Part shown: piece after piece, positions 6,652 through 7,424 of the stretch
How the letters are laid out: every line of letters begins with the position of its first letter
How positions within the stretch are numbered: position 1 is the first letter of the stretch
DNA from: Acidobacteriota bacterium
Lineage (GTDB): Bacteria > Acidobacteriota > Terriglobia > Terriglobales > Acidobacteriaceae
Direction: 5' to 3'
NCBI GenBank assembly: GCA_003225595.1
Contig: QIAR01000081.1
Span: forward strand, 1-7,424
DNA: 7,424 bases
The notes under the pieces: generated by a model
Databases searched by the model: none
Seen by the model: only the letters and a program-made list of their open reading frames with translations
What the model was told of the DNA's origin: nothing
Program-made: the position numbers and the translations under genes

Positions 6652-6671
6652 GATATGAAATACAGTAGCAT
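6643..6671 (+). promoter_or_regulatory. Predicted sigma70 promoter for the membrane protein gene
   Basis: TTGACG (6643-6648) and TAGCAT (6666-6671) are 17 bases apart and match consensus at 5 of 6 and 4 of 6. Transcription would start near 6678, about 72 bases before the ATG. That start falls inside the left arm of the hairpin at 6668-6744, so with this promoter only the inner part of the hairpin would be transcribed whole. Confidence 0.4.
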
Positions 6672-6744
6672 CTCCGCGTTAGGCGCATGGTCTCCCGAAT
6701 ATGTTTTCGGTATTCGGAGATCATTCGAGTTAACGCGGAGGTGT
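6668..6744 (+). promoter_or_regulatory. Long imperfect hairpin enclosing the next gene's Shine-Dalgarno
   Basis: CTCCGCGTTA at 6672-6681 is perfectly complementary to TAACGCGGAG at 6731-6740; with G-U pairs the outer stem extends to 6668-6681 against 6731-6744. An inner stem pairs 6691-6701 with 6711-6720 around one bulged C and a nine-base loop, and short pairings (6687-6690 with 6721-6724) bridge the two. The 3' arm contains the GGAGG (6737-6741) that serves the ATG at 6750, so the folded RNA would hide the ribosome binding site. It could be a translational switch, a palindromic DNA element, or a protein-bound dyad. Confidence 0.6.
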
Positions 6745-6749
6745 GCGCG

Positions 6750-7424
6750 ATGTGGTTTAGCCGACGGTACGACACGAAATTGGCGAAGGGAGGGCTGGCA
6801 TCTGTGGTCTTAGCCGCACTGATTGGCCTCTATCACGCCCTAATCGCCCTGTTGGATGCGATAGCCCGAAAAGATACGGCAGTTGAATATGCGGCAAAGC
6901 TGAAACCTATTCTTGCCTCATGGTGGCTTCCCGTGGTCTTTTTTGTTGGCGGAGCGGTGATATTGATAGTGGATTTTGAAAGACGGCGCAGGAGCAGTGT
7001 CGGACAACTACGCCCGCATTTACATTGCTCACCCCTTCAATCGATGGGGGTTTACCACCTGATTCCTAATGGCATTGGAATAGGAGTAATCGTGGGAAAT
7101 GACGAAACTCGGTTTCAAACGACGGCACACAATCTGCGGGCGAACATTGCGTTCCGTCACTCTCTTGGAGACACTCGACAGATTAATCCAGGCGTATGGA
7201 TAGACAATAAACGTGCGCCAAACGGGACTATTGTTGAGCATTTCAGCGAATCGGTTTCTCTCGGGATGGGAGAGCAACGCATCCTGCTATTGGTGATATG
7301 GCCGAACAATTGGACTGGCGCAGCATCAGAGTTTGAACCCAGTGCCCGGCAATTCGGCGGTCATCCGCTTGAGTACGGCGAGTGGTCAGTTGATATGGTT
7401 TTCAAAGCTGACAATGCAGAACAG
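6750..7424 (+). CDS. Unrecognised two-TM membrane protein with soluble C-terminal domain, partial
   Basis: The frame is open for 225 codons to the end of the window. GGAGG at 6737-6741, eight bases before the ATG, supports the start. After a basic N-terminus (R5, R6, K10, K13) comes a hydrophobic segment at about 15-35, a short charged linker, a second hydrophobic segment at about 54-74, then an Arg cluster (78-81). This pattern predicts two membrane helices with both the N-terminus and the C-terminal domain in the cytoplasm. The C-terminal part (about 90 onward) alternates beta-strand-like stretches such as IGIGVIVGND and QRILLLVIWPNNW, suggesting a beta-sandwich, but I do not recognise a family. 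It is divergent from the beta-helix gene. The complementary-strand frame at 7029-7277 is a shadow. No function is assigned. Confidence 0.8.
   Translation, partial: MWFSRRYDTKLAKGGLASVVLAALIGLYHALIALLDAIARKDTAVEYAAKLKPILASWWLPVVFFVGGAVILIVDFERRRRSSVGQLRPHLHCSPLQSMGVYHLIPNGIGIGVIVGNDETRFQTTAHNLRANIAFRHSLGDTRQINPGVWIDNKRAPNGTIVEHFSESVSLGMGEQRILLLVIWPNNWTGAASEFEPSARQFGGHPLEYGEWSVDMVFKADNAEQ

Larger units (their letters stand above)
6121..6749. other. Long divergent intergenic region, no convincing gene
   Basis: This 629-base gap separates the minus-strand beta-helix gene from the plus-strand membrane protein gene. Short open frames within it are low-complexity or lack start signals; one consists largely of a translated 24-bp repeat. 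The region holds the palindrome array (6264-6325), a 7-bp hairpin (6352-6374), a dyad with a 12-bp palindrome (6610-6651), a promoter (6643-6671) and the hairpin over the downstream ribosome binding site (6668-6744). In bases 6390-6600 I see nothing definite apart from a T-run at 6503-6509. No tRNA or rRNA is visible. Confidence 0.7.

Noticed and set aside
6604..6813. 69-codon plus-strand frame starting before the membrane gene
   Set aside because: It overlaps the promoter and hairpin, lacks a Shine-Dalgarno and is out of frame with the better-supported start at 6750.

Overview
The window looks like a piece of a chromosomal exopolysaccharide or cell-surface polysaccharide region, most likely from an Acidobacteriota-type bacterium. 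That guess is inference. It rests on the style of the secreted beta-helix protein, on a glycosyltransferase resembling those of PEP-CTERM/EpsH1 exopolysaccharide loci, and on a heparinase II/III-fold protein. There is no rRNA or other taxonomic marker.

Layout from left to right. Bases 1-2268 (minus strand) carry one uninterrupted frame of 756 codons for a heparinase II/III-family polysaccharide lyase; its C-terminal end lies beyond base 1. Bases 2269-2610 are a divergent intergenic region whose two predicted promoters share overlapping -10 boxes. Bases 2611-3864 (plus) encode a complete GT4-type glycosyltransferase. Its last dozen or so codons run into the decayed 3' end of an IS5-type transposase (3825-about 4165, minus), which is present only as a C-terminal fragment in three frames. 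Bases 4249-6120 (minus) encode a complete 623-residue secreted right-handed beta-helix protein, convergent with the glycosyltransferase.

Bases 6121-6749 are a 629-base gap without a convincing gene but rich in structure. It holds a 24-bp-period array of three near-palindromic CAGGT-n4-ACCTG sites, a perfect 7-bp hairpin, a 12-bp perfect palindrome inside a wider dyad, a plausible sigma70 promoter, and a long hairpin whose 3' arm contains the Shine-Dalgarno sequence of the next gene. Bases 6750-7424 (plus) encode the N-terminal 225 residues of an unrecognised two-transmembrane-segment protein that runs off the window.

Functionally, the glycosyltransferase (synthesis), the lyase (trimming or degradation) and the beta-helix protein (possible extracellular polysaccharide binding or cleavage) fit a shared polysaccharide theme. 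They are not one operon: each gene has its own orientation or promoter region. I see no clear new multi-gene system. The most unusual signals are regulatory: the hairpin over the ribosome binding site at 6668-6744, the palindrome array at 6264-6325 and the symmetrical divergent promoter near 2431.
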